DNA of 64,000 nt from Yersinia enterocolitica subsp. enterocolitica (GTDB taxonomy: Bacteria > Pseudomonadota > Gammaproteobacteria > Enterobacterales > Enterobacteriaceae), in contig NZ_LR590469.1 in NCBI RefSeq assembly GCF_901472495.1, forward strand, positions 4,030,001 through 4,094,000, written 5' to 3'. The position numbers and the translations under genes are program-made. Positions 17,366 to 25,731 of the stretch are shown piece by piece. The stretch's first letter is position 1. The number at the start of each line of letters is the position of its first letter. The notes beneath the pieces were generated by a model. The model saw nothing but the letters and a program-made list of their open reading frames with translations. It was not told where the DNA came from and ran no database searches.

Positions 17366-17959
17366 TTAAACTACAGGTTGTACGCGTAAAGTCGAGCTTG
17401 GTTCACCAATTGGCAATACGGTGCGGCCATATTGTTCGTTCAATACTTCCGCCATTGCCAGGTAAATGGCGCTGGCGCCGCAGATGATACCTTCGAAACC
17501 GGCGAACACCAGCAGCGAATGGTTACCGGTGAAGTTACCGACGGCCAGCAGCGCAAACAGTAGCGTCAGGCTACCGAACACAAACTGCAAAGCACGGTTA
17601 GCGGGCAAGGTTCCGAAGAACATAAACAGTGTAAAAATACCCCACAAGCCTAGATAAACGCCGAGGAATTGTGCATCTGTTGCTTCAGCCAGCCCCATTT
17701 TAGGTAACATCAGCAAACCGACCAAGCTCAGCCAAAATGCGCCATAGGAGGTAAACGCAGTGGCAGCAAAGGTATTACCCTTCTTATATTCCAGCATACC
17801 TGCCAGAATTTGTGCCAGACCGCCATAAAAAATCCCCATACTCAAAATAACAGAGGTTAGGGGGAAGAAGCCTGCGTTGTGCAGGTTAAGCAAGACGGTG
17901 GTCATCCCAAAACCCATCAGGCCTAATGGGCCAGGATTCGCCAACTTGGTGGTGTTCAT
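17366..17959 (-). CDS. satP: Succinate-acetate/proton symporter SatP (YaaH family)
   Basis: Inner-membrane protein of 197 residues with six predicted helices. The family signature NPGPLGLMGFGMTT is at the N-terminus and FTSYGAFW follows near residue 70; the C-terminus NEQYGRTVLPIGEPSSTLR matches E. coli SatP with a few extra residues. It takes up acetate and succinate with protons. The ATG at 17959 is preceded by AGAGGA; the in-frame extension up to 18154 overlaps the dnaK heat-shock promoter and is unlikely. It is divergent from dnaK. Confidence 0.94.
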   Translation of the reverse strand: MNTTKLANPGPLGLMGFGMTTVLLNLHNAGFFPLTSVILSMGIFYGGLAQILAGMLEYKKGNTFAATAFTSYGAFWLSLVGLLMLPKMGLAEATDAQFLGVYLGLWGIFTLFMFFGTLPANRALQFVFGSLTLLFALLAVGNFTGNHSLLVFAGFEGIICGASAIYLAMAEVLNEQYGRTVLPIGEPSSTLRVQPVV

Positions 17960-18133
17960 AAGTCCTCTGCAATAACAGATTGCTAAAAATAATGGATAAA
18001 TATCCGAATAAGTATAAAGCGCCTGAATGACTAAAAAGTCGTCTATTCCCTCAGTGCGCGCGGCATCATAATGATCTGCGCGGTTGGAAACAATGATCTC
18101 GAGGGTGATAAAAAGTAATTTTTTTTCATCTCC

Positions 18134-18165
18134 CCCCTTGATGCTGCGTTTCATGGCCCCATCTT
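18134..18165 (+). promoter_or_regulatory. Sigma-32 heat-shock promoter of dnaKJ (P1)
   Basis: CCCCTTGATG (-35, 18134-18143), 13-bp spacer and CCCCATCTT (-10, 18157-18165) fit the sigma-32 consensus (CCCTTGAA, 13-17 bp, CCCCATtTA) and the E. coli dnaK P1. Confidence 0.88.
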
Positions 18166-18253
18166 ATTCCCAACCGCAGGGACTAATCACGAATCAGCGG
18201 AGGCATACATCAGTAGAATGCTGGGTATGAAAACATTGATTATGAAAATACGG

Positions 18254-18283
18254 GCAGTTGAAATTAAACAATCCGCCCACATA
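18254..18283 (+). promoter_or_regulatory. Second possible sigma-32 promoter of dnaKJ (P2)
   Basis: GCAGTTGAAA (18254-18263) and CGCCCACATA (18274-18283) resemble the E. coli dnaK P2 (GGCAGTTGAAA, CGCCCcTATTA). The match to consensus is weaker than at P1. Confidence 0.6.
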
Positions 18284-18331
18284 TAGATTAGTAACTTGAC
18301 CGAATATGACTTTTTAGTGGAGGCGTTTTAG

Positions 18332-20242
18332 ATGGGTAAAATTATTGGTATCGACTTGGGTACTACCAACTCTTGTGTAGCAATTATGGATGGTACTAAA
18401 GCACGCGTGCTGGAAAACAGCGAAGGTGATCGCACCACGCCTTCTATCATCGCTTATACCCAAGATGGTGAAACTCTGGTTGGTCAACCGGCTAAACGTC
18501 AGGCTGTCACTAACCCACAAAATACACTGTTTGCCATCAAGCGTTTGATTGGTCGTCGTTTCCAGGACGAAGAAGCGCAGCGTGATAAAGACATCATGCC
18601 GTACAAAATTATCGCAGCAGATAATGGTGACGCTTGGTTAGAAGTTAAAGGCCAAAAGATTGCACCACCGCAGATCTCTGCTGAAGTGCTGAAGAAAATG
18701 AAGAAAACGGCTGAAGATTATCTGGGCGAACCAGTAACTGAAGCGGTTATCACTGTACCGGCATACTTCAACGATGCTCAGCGTCAGGCAACAAAAGATG
18801 CTGGCCGTATCGCAGGTCTGGAAGTAAAACGTATCATCAACGAACCAACAGCTGCTGCATTGGCTTACGGTCTGGATAAAGAAGTCGGTAACCGTACTAT
18901 CGCGGTTTATGACCTCGGTGGTGGTACTTTCGATATCTCAATTATCGAAATCGACGAAGTTGATGGCGAAAAAACCTTTGAAGTTCTGGCAACCAACGGT
19001 GATACCCACCTGGGTGGTGAAGACTTCGATAGCCGCCTGATCAACTATCTGGTTGAAGAATTCAAGAAAGACCAGGGTATGGATCTGCGTACCGATCCTC
19101 TGGCCATGCAACGTCTGAAAGAAGCAGCTGAAAAAGCGAAAATTGAGTTGTCTTCTGCTCAGCAGACCGACGTTAACCTGCCGTACATCACGGCGGATGG
19201 CAGCGGTCCAAAACACATGAACATCAAAGTGACCCGCGCTAAGTTGGAGTCACTGGTAGAAGATTTGGTCAACCGTTCTATTGAACCGTTGAAAGTGGCT
19301 TTACAAGATGCTGGCCTGTCTGTTTCCGATATTCAGGACGTTATCCTGGTAGGTGGTCAGACTCGTATGCCAATGGTTCAGAAGAAAGTTGCTGATTTCT
19401 TCGGTAAAGAACCACGTAAAGACGTTAACCCAGATGAAGCTGTAGCAATTGGTGCGGCAGTACAGGGTGGTGTTCTGTCTGGTGAAGTGAAAGACGTTCT
19501 GTTGTTGGACGTTACCCCACTGTCACTGGGTATTGAAACCATGGGTGGTGTGATGACTCCGCTTATCACTAAAAACACCACTATCCCAACCAAGCACAGC
19601 CAGGTGTTCTCTACTGCGGAAGATAACCAGTCTGCGGTAACTATCCATGTGCTTCAGGGTGAACGTAAACGTGCTCAGGATAACAAGTCTCTGGGTCAGT
19701 TCAATCTGGACGGTATCCAGCCGGCACCTCGCGGCATGGCGCAAATCGAAGTGACCTTCGATATTGACGCCGACGGTATTTTGCATGTGTCTGCTAAAGA
19801 CAAAAATACCGGTCGTGAGCAGAAGATTACCATCAAGGCATCTTCTGGTTTGAACGAGGAAGAGATCCAGAAAATGGTTCGCGATGCTGAAGCTAACGCT
19901 GAAGCAGACCGTAAGTTTGAAGAACTTGTTCAGACCCGTAACCAAGCTGACCACCTGATTCACGGTACTCGTAAACAGCTGGAAGAAGCCGGTGACAAGC
20001 TGCCAGCAGAAGACAAAACTGCTATCGAAGATGCAGTGAAAGCACTCGAAGCGGCGCTGAAAAGCGAAGATAAAGCTGAAATCGAAGCCAAAACTCAGGC
20101 TCTGGTACAAGTTTCTGGCAAATTGCTGGAAATGGCTCAGCAGCAGCAAGCAGCCGCAGGCGGTGATGCTGGTGATACCAGTGCTAAGAAAGAAGACGAC
20201 GTGGTAGACGCCGAATTCGAAGAAGTGAAAGATAAAAAATAA
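18332..20242 (+). CDS. dnaK: Chaperone DnaK (Hsp70)
   Basis: The 636-residue Hsp70 opens GKIIGIDLGTTNSCVAIMDG. The nucleotide-binding domain (about 1-385) has VYDLGGGTFDISI and ILVGGQTRMPMVQ. The interdomain linker LLLDVTPLSLG, the substrate-binding domain and a C-terminal lid ending DVVDAEFEEVKDKK follow. With DnaJ and GrpE it refolds proteins in an ATP cycle and controls sigma-32. GTGGAGG precedes the ATG. Heat-shock promoters are at 18134 and 18254. The dnaJ start is 111 bp downstream behind a strong hairpin. Confidence 0.98.
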   Translation: MGKIIGIDLGTTNSCVAIMDGTKARVLENSEGDRTTPSIIAYTQDGETLVGQPAKRQAVTNPQNTLFAIKRLIGRRFQDEEAQRDKDIMPYKIIAADNGDAWLEVKGQKIAPPQISAEVLKKMKKTAEDYLGEPVTEAVITVPAYFNDAQRQATKDAGRIAGLEVKRIINEPTAAALAYGLDKEVGNRTIAVYDLGGGTFDISIIEIDEVDGEKTFEVLATNGDTHLGGEDFDSRLINYLVEEFKKDQGMDLRTDPLAMQRLKEAAEKAKIELSSAQQTDVNLPYITADGSGPKHMNIKVTRAKLESLVEDLVNRSIEPLKVALQDAGLSVSDIQDVILVGGQTRMPMVQKKVADFFGKEPRKDVNPDEAVAIGAAVQGGVLSGEVKDVLLLDVTPLSLGIETMGGVMTPLITKNTTIPTKHSQVFSTAEDNQSAVTIHVLQGERKRAQDNKSLGQFNLDGIQPAPRGMAQIEVTFDIDADGILHVSAKDKNTGREQKITIKASSGLNEEEIQKMVRDAEANAEADRKFEELVQTRNQADHLIHGTRKQLEEAGDKLPAEDKTAIEDAVKALEAALKSEDKAEIEAKTQALVQVSGKLLEMAQQQQAAAGGDAGDTSAKKEDDVVDAEFEEVKDKK

Positions 20243-20293
20243 TTGCCCTTAAGCGGGCACAGCAGTGGTAGGCCTTACTGTTGCTGGAAACCA

Positions 20294-20325
20294 GCACGGG
20301 CGTCGAGGAAACTCTACGCCCGTGC
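20294..20325 (+). other. Strong hairpin in the dnaK-dnaJ intergenic region
   Basis: Perfect 10-bp stem GCACGGGCGT/ACGCCCGTGC extended by GAG/CTC around a GAAA tetraloop. No T run follows, so it is not a simple terminator. E. coli also has a GC-rich hairpin here and an annotated small RNA (tpke11) in this gap. Plausible roles are attenuation of dnaJ relative to dnaK or an RNA end. Confidence 0.7.
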
Positions 20326-20353
20326 ACGCATGTTAAGGGTAGGAAAAAAGAGA

Positions 20354-21484
20354 ATGGCGAAGAGAGATTATTACGAGGTTTTAGGCGTTAAAAAGGACGC
20401 CGATGAACGTGAGATCAAAAAGGCCTATAAACGCCTGGCGGTAAAGTATCACCCGGACCGTAATCAGGACGAGAACGATACCGGCGAAAATTTCAAAGAA
20501 GTTAAGGAAGCCTACGAAATTCTGACTGACCCACAAAAGCGTGCAGCCTACGATCAGTATGGTCATGCCGCCTTTGAACAAGGTGGTATGGGCGGCGGCG
20601 GTTTTGGCGGTGGCGGTGCTGATTTTACTGACATTTTTGGTGATGTTTTCGGTGATATCTTTGGTGGTGGCCGTCGTCAGCGAGCTTCCCGTGGTTCAGA
20701 TCTGCGCTATAACATGGATCTGACACTGGAAGAAGCGGTACGCGGTGTGACTAAAGAAATCCGCATCCCAACGCTAAATGAATGTGATGTTTGCCATGGT
20801 AGCGGTGCTAAACCGGGCAGTTCTCCGGTGACGTGTTCGACTTGCCGTGGTGCAGGTCAGGTACATATGCGCCAGGGGTTCTTCACTGTGCAGCAGGCGT
20901 GTCCTACTTGTCATGGCAGCGGTCAAATCATTAAAGATCCATGCAACAAATGTCATGGACATGGTCGCGTTGAGAAGTCAAAAACGCTGTCGGTTAAAAT
21001 TCCAGCAGGCGTTGATACCGGTGACCGTATTCGTTTAAGCGGTGAAGGTGAAGCTGGCGAGCATGGCGCACCAGCAGGTGATTTGTACGTTCAGGTGCAA
21101 GTCAAAGCACATCCAATCTTCGAACGTGAAGGCAATAACCTGTATTGTGAAGTGCCGATTAACTTCGCTATGGCAGCCTTGGGCGGCGAGATTGAAGTCC
21201 CGACGTTGGATGGTCGCGTTAAGCTGAAAGTGCCAGCGGAAACACAAACCGGCAAACTGTTCCGGATGCGCGGTAAAGGGGTTAAATCAGTACGTGGTGG
21301 TAGCCAAGGTGACTTGCTCTGCCGCGTTGTGGTAGAAACACCAGTGCATCTGAGTGAAAAACAGAAGCAATTGCTGCGTGAACTGGAAGAAAGTTTTGTT
21401 GGCGCCGCGGGCGAGAAAAACAGTCCTCGCTCTAAAAGCTTCTTAGACGGCGTTAAGAAATTCTTTGATGACTTGACCCGTTAA
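20354..21484 (+). CDS. dnaJ: Co-chaperone DnaJ (Hsp40)
   Basis: The protein is 376 residues, E. coli length. The J domain (1-70) has the HPD tripeptide in KYHPDRNQ. A Gly/Phe-rich linker with GGMGGGGFGGGG follows, then four zinc motifs CxxCxGxG (CDVCHGSG, CSTCRGAG, CPTCHGSG, CNKCHGHG) and a C-terminal substrate domain. It stimulates DnaK ATPase and delivers clients. The start at 20354 is preceded by GGAAAAAAG and aligns with E. coli MAKQDYYE; the upstream in-frame extension reads through the intergenic hairpin. Confidence 0.98.
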   Translation: MAKRDYYEVLGVKKDADEREIKKAYKRLAVKYHPDRNQDENDTGENFKEVKEAYEILTDPQKRAAYDQYGHAAFEQGGMGGGGFGGGGADFTDIFGDVFGDIFGGGRRQRASRGSDLRYNMDLTLEEAVRGVTKEIRIPTLNECDVCHGSGAKPGSSPVTCSTCRGAGQVHMRQGFFTVQQACPTCHGSGQIIKDPCNKCHGHGRVEKSKTLSVKIPAGVDTGDRIRLSGEGEAGEHGAPAGDLYVQVQVKAHPIFEREGNNLYCEVPINFAMAALGGEIEVPTLDGRVKLKVPAETQTGKLFRMRGKGVKSVRGGSQGDLLCRVVVETPVHLSEKQKQLLRELEESFVGAAGEKNSPRSKSFLDGVKKFFDDLTR

Positions 21485-21516
21485 TTATTAGCTAACTGGC
21501 TAATAAAAAAGAAAAA

Positions 21517-21548
21517 TAAAAATCCTCGATGAAGTTCGGGGATTTTTT
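21517..21548 (+). terminator. dnaJ terminator
   Basis: Stem AAAATCCTCGA/TTCGGGGATTTT with a following run of T, about 35 bp after the dnaJ stop. Confidence 0.85.
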
Positions 21549-21713
21549 CATCTGAGTCCTATCAAGTGATGTGATTTAAATCACTAATTGCTCGGTTTAT
21601 TCGAGTATTTACTGCAATAAAAACGACTTTTTTCGAGTTGATGATTATCCTAAAATCTATGAATTAATTTGTTGAGCATAAGCTCACTGTCCGATGCAAG
21701 GGAGCAATTCATT

Positions 21714-22892
21714 GTGACAAACATGATTCGTCAATTTTTACGCCAAGAGGCTGCGGGTGGCCTGATTTTGATTTTTGCTGCTGTCGTGGCTTTATTTATG
21801 GCCAACAGCCCACTGCAAGGGTTTTATCAGTCATTTCTTGATGTACCGGTATCAGTAAAAATAGCCTCACTGGATATCAGTAAACCGCTATTGCTATGGA
21901 TCAATGATGGCCTAATGGCGATATTCTTCCTGGTCGTTGGCTTGGAAGTTAAGCGTGAATTGATGGAAGGTTCACTGGCTGGGCGTGATAAAGCTATTTT
22001 CCCAGCAATTGCTGCCTTAGGCGGTATGTTGGCTCCGGCCTTGATTTATTTACTGTTTAATGGGGCTGATGAAGTTACCCGCCAAGGGTGGGCAATTCCG
22101 GCTGCAACTGACATTGCTTTTGCACTGGGTGTCATGGCATTACTGGGGAACCGGGTTCCAACCAGCCTGAAAGTTTTTTTACTGGCACTGGCCATCATTG
22201 ATGACTTGGGTGTCATCATTATTATTGCGTTGTTCTATACCCACGAAGTCTCACTACAAGCCTTGGGAATGGCAGCTGCGGCTATTGCGCTTTTGGGTTA
22301 TATGAACTGGCGTGGAGTGGGGAAAACATCGGCTTACTTGTTAGTTGGATTGGTACTGTGGGTCTGCATCCTAAAATCCGGAGTACACGCGACCTTAGCC
22401 GGTGTGATTGTTGGTTTTATGATACCGCTGCACACTCAAGATAAGCGTTCACCATCGGAATCACTGGAACATGGCTTGCACCCGTGGGTGGCCTATTTGA
22501 TTCTGCCGTTATTTGCATTTGCCAATGCGGGCGTTTCATTACAAGGCGTTTCAATCTCAGGATTAACATCGTTACTGCCTCTGGGGATTGCGAGTGGGTT
22601 ATTTATTGGTAAGCCACTGGGGATTTTCCTCTTTAGTTGGCTCGCCGTTAAGCTAGGAGTTGCTAAGCTGCCTGATGCAATCAATTTTAAGCAGATTTTT
22701 GCTGTATCAGTGTTATGCGGTATCGGCTTTACTATGTCGATATTTATCGCTTCACTGGCATTTGATGGCGCTGATATTGCTCTAACAACCTATTCCAAAT
22801 TGGGCATATTACTGGGGTCTACTACTGCAGCAGTTGTAGGTTATAGCTTGTTGCGCTTGGCTTTGCCGGCGAAGAGAAATATAACGCATTGA
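21714..22892 (+). CDS. nhaA: Na+/H+ antiporter NhaA
   Basis: Inner-membrane antiporter of 392 residues with about 12 helices, giving sodium resistance and alkaline pH homeostasis. The paired aspartates of helix V lie in ALAIIDDLGVII and the conserved PAATDIAFALGVMALLG precedes them. The GTG at 21714 (product MTNMIRQFLRQEAAG) is preferred: GGGAG lies 9 bp upstream, whereas the ATG at 21723 is too far from it. nhaR follows, separated by about 150 bp with a perfect hairpin at 22902. Confidence 0.95.
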   Translation: MTNMIRQFLRQEAAGGLILIFAAVVALFMANSPLQGFYQSFLDVPVSVKIASLDISKPLLLWINDGLMAIFFLVVGLEVKRELMEGSLAGRDKAIFPAIAALGGMLAPALIYLLFNGADEVTRQGWAIPAATDIAFALGVMALLGNRVPTSLKVFLLALAIIDDLGVIIIIALFYTHEVSLQALGMAAAAIALLGYMNWRGVGKTSAYLLVGLVLWVCILKSGVHATLAGVIVGFMIPLHTQDKRSPSESLEHGLHPWVAYLILPLFAFANAGVSLQGVSISGLTSLLPLGIASGLFIGKPLGIFLFSWLAVKLGVAKLPDAINFKQIFAVSVLCGIGFTMSIFIASLAFDGADIALTTYSKLGILLGSTTAAVVGYSLLRLALPAKRNITH

Positions 22893-22901
22893 TCAATATT
22901 T

Positions 22902-22936
22902 GAATGCCAGTGCCTTTACGAATGGCACTGGCATTC
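22902..22936. other. Perfect 13-bp hairpin between nhaA and nhaR
   Basis: GAATGCCAGTGCC (22902-22914) and GGCACTGGCATTC (22924-22936) pair perfectly around a 9-nt loop. There is no T run, so it may be a transcript-stabilising 3' end, a partial terminator or a protein site. Confidence 0.7.
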
Positions 22937-23041
22937 TACCTGATAGATTTCCAGGCTTACCGTTTGTGAAGTCTCAGAACAGGGAACGTTTAGTCGTGCA
23001 TGGGGCTAGCTGGCTCACCGATATGTTAAGGGGATAACAAC

Positions 23042-23941
23042 ATGCGAATGTCGCACATCAATTTCAATCATCTTTATTATTTTTGGCAAGTTTGTAAGGA
23101 AGGCTCTGTCGTCGGGGCGGCTGAGGCTTTATTTCTAACGCCACAAACGATTACCGGGCAAATTAAAGCATTAGAGGAGCGTCTGGGCGGGAAATTATTT
23201 AAACGCCAGGGACGTGGGCTGGTGCCATCAGAATTGGGGCAATTGGTCTTTCGCTATGCTGATAAGATGTTCATGCTCAGCCATGAAATGCTAGATATCG
23301 TTAACTATCGCAAAGAATCCAACTTGTTATTTGATGTCGGCGTAGCTGATGCATTATCCAAGCGCTTAGTTAGCCAGGTATTGGAAACTGCCGTGGTGGA
23401 TCATGAAAAAATTCATTTACGCTGTTTTGAATCTACTCATGAAATGCTATTGGAACAGTTAAGTCAGCATAAGCTGGATATGATTCTGTCTGACTGCCCA
23501 GTTGATTCCAGCCAGCAAGAAGGGTTGTTTTCAGTAAAACTCGGCGAGTGCAGTGTCAGTTTTTACTGTCGCCAGCCAATTCCTGACTTGCCTTTCCCCG
23601 CTTGTTTGCAACAAAAACGTTTGTTGGTCCCTGGGCGTCGCTCAATGTTGGGGCGTAAATTATTAAATTGGATTAACAGCAAAGGGTTACAAGTGGAAAT
23701 CTTGGGGGAATTTGATGATGCGGCGTTAATGAAAGCGTTTGCTATCTATAACAACGCTATTTTTGTTGCTCCAACACTGTACGCAGCAGATACCTATGGC
23801 AAAGATGATGAAATTGTCGAGATTGGTCGTTTAGACAATGTACAGGAAGAGTATTACGTTATTTTCGCCGAGCGAATGATTCAACATCCAGCAGTGCAGC
23901 GGGTATGTAACAAAGATTTTTCCGTACTTTTTAGCGGTTAG
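23042..23941 (+). CDS. nhaR: LysR-type activator NhaR
   Basis: LysR-family regulator of 299 residues. The N-terminal helix-turn-helix (about 8-65) reads LYYFWQVCKEGSVVGAAEAL and TPQTITGQIKALEERLGG. The effector domain contains the highly conserved RRSMLGRKLLNWINSKGL stretch. In E. coli NhaR activates nhaA in response to sodium and also osmC and pga genes. A second in-frame ATG two codons on (MSHINFNHLYYFW) is possible. AGGGGAT precedes the start. Confidence 0.95.
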   Translation: MRMSHINFNHLYYFWQVCKEGSVVGAAEALFLTPQTITGQIKALEERLGGKLFKRQGRGLVPSELGQLVFRYADKMFMLSHEMLDIVNYRKESNLLFDVGVADALSKRLVSQVLETAVVDHEKIHLRCFESTHEMLLEQLSQHKLDMILSDCPVDSSQQEGLFSVKLGECSVSFYCRQPIPDLPFPACLQQKRLLVPGRRSMLGRKLLNWINSKGLQVEILGEFDDAALMKAFAIYNNAIFVAPTLYAADTYGKDDEIVEIGRLDNVQEEYYVIFAERMIQHPAVQRVCNKDFSVLFSG

Positions 23942-24034
23942 GCTGATTGGCTCAAGTTGCAAATTGCACAGCTACCCTTTATTCGTAGCCAAGATAAGTT
24001 TTGCGATTTGATGAGTCAGCCAAATTTTAGATAT

Positions 24035-24063
24035 AAAAAAACCGGCCTAGGCCGGTCTTTTTA
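24035..24063. terminator. Bidirectional terminator between nhaR and rpsT
   Basis: ACCGGCC/GGCCGGT stem flanked by A and T runs, between convergent nhaR and rpsT. Confidence 0.9.
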
Positions 24064-24084
24064 CGAAGCAGCCAACGTAATGCA

Positions 24085-24348
24085 TTACTGCATTGCGTTG
24101 ATTTGCGCTACCAAGTTTGACTTATGGCGCGCTGCTTTGTTTTTGTGGATCAGACCTTTACTGGACTGACGATCCACGATTGGTTGCATCTCATTAAATG
24201 CTTTTTGCGCTGTGTCTTTATCGCCAGCTGCGATTGCCGCATACACCTTCTTAATGAAGGTACGCACCATTGAGCGACGGCTAGCGTTATGCTTGCGGCG
24301 TTTCTCAGACTGTACGGCGCGTTTCTTAGCTGATTTGATATTAGCCAA
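24085..24348 (-). CDS. rpsT: 30S ribosomal protein S20
   Basis: Basic ribosomal protein of 87 residues that binds 16S rRNA (MANIKSAKKRAVQSEKRRKH at the start, RSMVRTFIKKVYAAI, GLIHKNKAARHKSNL near the end). The start codon is TTG (complement of 24346-24348), as in E. coli, where the UUG start is part of autogenous control. GGGAG precedes it by about 7 bases. A promoter is recognisable about 50 bp upstream, and ribF is divergent. Confidence 0.97.
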   Translation of the reverse strand: MANIKSAKKRAVQSEKRRKHNASRRSMVRTFIKKVYAAIAAGDKDTAQKAFNEMQPIVDRQSSKGLIHKNKAARHKSNLVAQINAMQ

Positions 24349-24396
24349 GGTCCAACTCCCAAATATATTCTATTGAGGACAATTCAAAGGCCAAGG

Positions 24397-24425
24397 AATA
24401 TGCCTTTTTAGCCTTCGTTTGTCAA
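24397..24425 (-). promoter_or_regulatory. rpsT promoter
   Basis: On the minus strand TTGACA (24425-24420), a 17-bp spacer and CATATT (24402-24397). This closely resembles the E. coli rpsT P2 (TTGACA and CATATTCC). Confidence 0.8.
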
Positions 24426-24703
24426 TGGATTTGTGCAAATAAGCGCCGTTTGTACGGGCGGCACTTGCTACGTTGTGATGGAGCGGGATTTTACCAGCTT
24501 CGCGCTGTGGAATACAGTCTTTCGAAAGAAAATTCCACAGTTCACTGCCTTGAAGGGATTCGACGGTGGTTCTTGTAAAGATCTCGGCCTGCTTCTGTAT
24601 TCAACGGCGTGCGTATTCTACAGGATAAAGTCAGTAAAAGGGATTTTACCTGCGTAATTTTCGCAAAATGGTATGACTTTCGGTTAAAGGTACCAATCGC
24701 GGG
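24426..24703. other. Intergenic stretch between the rpsT and ribF promoters
   Basis: No supported gene in about 280 bp between two divergent promoters. A 74-codon plus-strand open frame (24433-24657) resembles no known protein and has no ribosome binding site. Further rpsT promoters may lie here. Confidence 0.45.
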
Positions 24704-24732
24704 TTAACCTTAACCGCTGTACAAGGTATAAT
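24704..24732 (+). promoter_or_regulatory. ribF promoter
   Basis: TTAACC (24704-24709), 17-bp spacer, perfect TATAAT (24727-24732), 29 bp before the ribF start. Confidence 0.75.
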
Positions 24733-24761
24733 CCGGCGATTTCCACTGTTTTGAGCCAGCT

Positions 24762-25700
24762 ATGGAGCTAATTCGCGGTATACATAATATCCGGGCACGC
24801 CACCATGGTTGCGTGCTAACTATCGGTAACTTTGATGGTGTCCATCGCGGACATCAAGCCTTATTGGAGCAGTTAAAGCGCGAAGGTCAGCGTTTGAGGT
24901 TGCCCGTTATGGTGATGATATTTGAACCGCAACCACTGGAATTGTTTGCAGCGGATAAAGCACCAGCTCGATTGACGCGTTTACGCGATAAAGCCAGATA
25001 TTTGGCGAAAGCCGGTGTTGACTATCTATTGTGCGTTAAATTTGATCCGCGTTTTGCAGCTAATACTGCGCAAGCTTTTGTTGCCCAGTTGCTGGTAGAG
25101 AAGTTGGGTGTTAAGTTTTTAACTGTTGGTGATGATTTCCGCTTCGGCGCAGGGCGTCAGGGGGATTTTCAACTGTTACAACAAGCGGGTGCTGAATTTG
25201 GTTTTGATGTTATCAGCACAGATAGCTTTTGTGATGGTGGATTGCGTATTAGCAGCACGGCGATTCGTCAGGCGCTTTATGACGACGATTTGGTGCTGGC
25301 TGAGACACTGCTTGGTCACCCATACAGTATTTCCGGCCGAGTGGTTCACGGTGACGAACTGGGGCGGACGATAGGTTTCCCCACGGCGAATTTGCCGTTA
25401 AAACGTTTAGTTGCTCCTGTAAAAGGAGTGTATGCGGTTGAGGTCTATGGTTTGGGTTCAAAGCCATTACCCGGTGTTGCCAATATTGGCACTCGGCCTA
25501 CCGTTGCTGGTATTCGCCAGCAGCTAGAGGTTCATCTGCTTGATGTAACTATGGATCTTTATGGGCGCCATATTGATGTGGTGCTCTGCGCAAAACTGCG
25601 CAACGAACAGCGTTTTGCTTCGCTCGATGCGTTGAAGCAGCAAATCGCCCATGATGTGGTGACGGCCCGAACATTTTTCGGGCTAAAGACACCGGTTTAA
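24762..25700 (+). CDS. ribF: Bifunctional riboflavin kinase / FMN adenylyltransferase (FAD synthetase)
   Basis: The 312-residue enzyme makes FMN and FAD from riboflavin. The N-terminal nucleotidyltransferase domain (about 1-185) has TIGNFDGVHRGHQALLEQL and ISSTAIRQALYDDDL. The C-terminal flavokinase (about 186-310) has GRVVHGDELGRTIGFPTANL and GVANIGTRPTV. It heads the cluster ribF-ileS-lspA-fkpB-ispH as in E. coli. No separate promoter is needed for ileS, which starts 31 bp on. Confidence 0.97.
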   Translation: MELIRGIHNIRARHHGCVLTIGNFDGVHRGHQALLEQLKREGQRLRLPVMVMIFEPQPLELFAADKAPARLTRLRDKARYLAKAGVDYLLCVKFDPRFAANTAQAFVAQLLVEKLGVKFLTVGDDFRFGAGRQGDFQLLQQAGAEFGFDVISTDSFCDGGLRISSTAIRQALYDDDLVLAETLLGHPYSISGRVVHGDELGRTIGFPTANLPLKRLVAPVKGVYAVEVYGLGSKPLPGVANIGTRPTVAGIRQQLEVHLLDVTMDLYGRHIDVVLCAKLRNEQRFASLDALKQQIAHDVVTARTFFGLKTPV

Positions 25701-25731
25701 TATTTCTAGCCGAAACGGAACCGAGAATCTA

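Noticed and set aside
18000..18154. N-terminal extension of satP to 18154
   Set aside because: It would run through the dnaK sigma-32 promoter, has no similarity to SatP, and a good AGAGGA site precedes the ATG at 17959.
19523..20149. 208-codon antisense open frame within dnaK, rich in Phe
   Set aside because: Explained by the codon pattern of dnaK on the other strand; the start lies in coding DNA and no promoter or ribosome site is seen.
24433..24657. 74-codon open frame between rpsT and ribF
   Set aside because: No ribosome binding site or homology, and it covers the rpsT upstream region. Considered chance.
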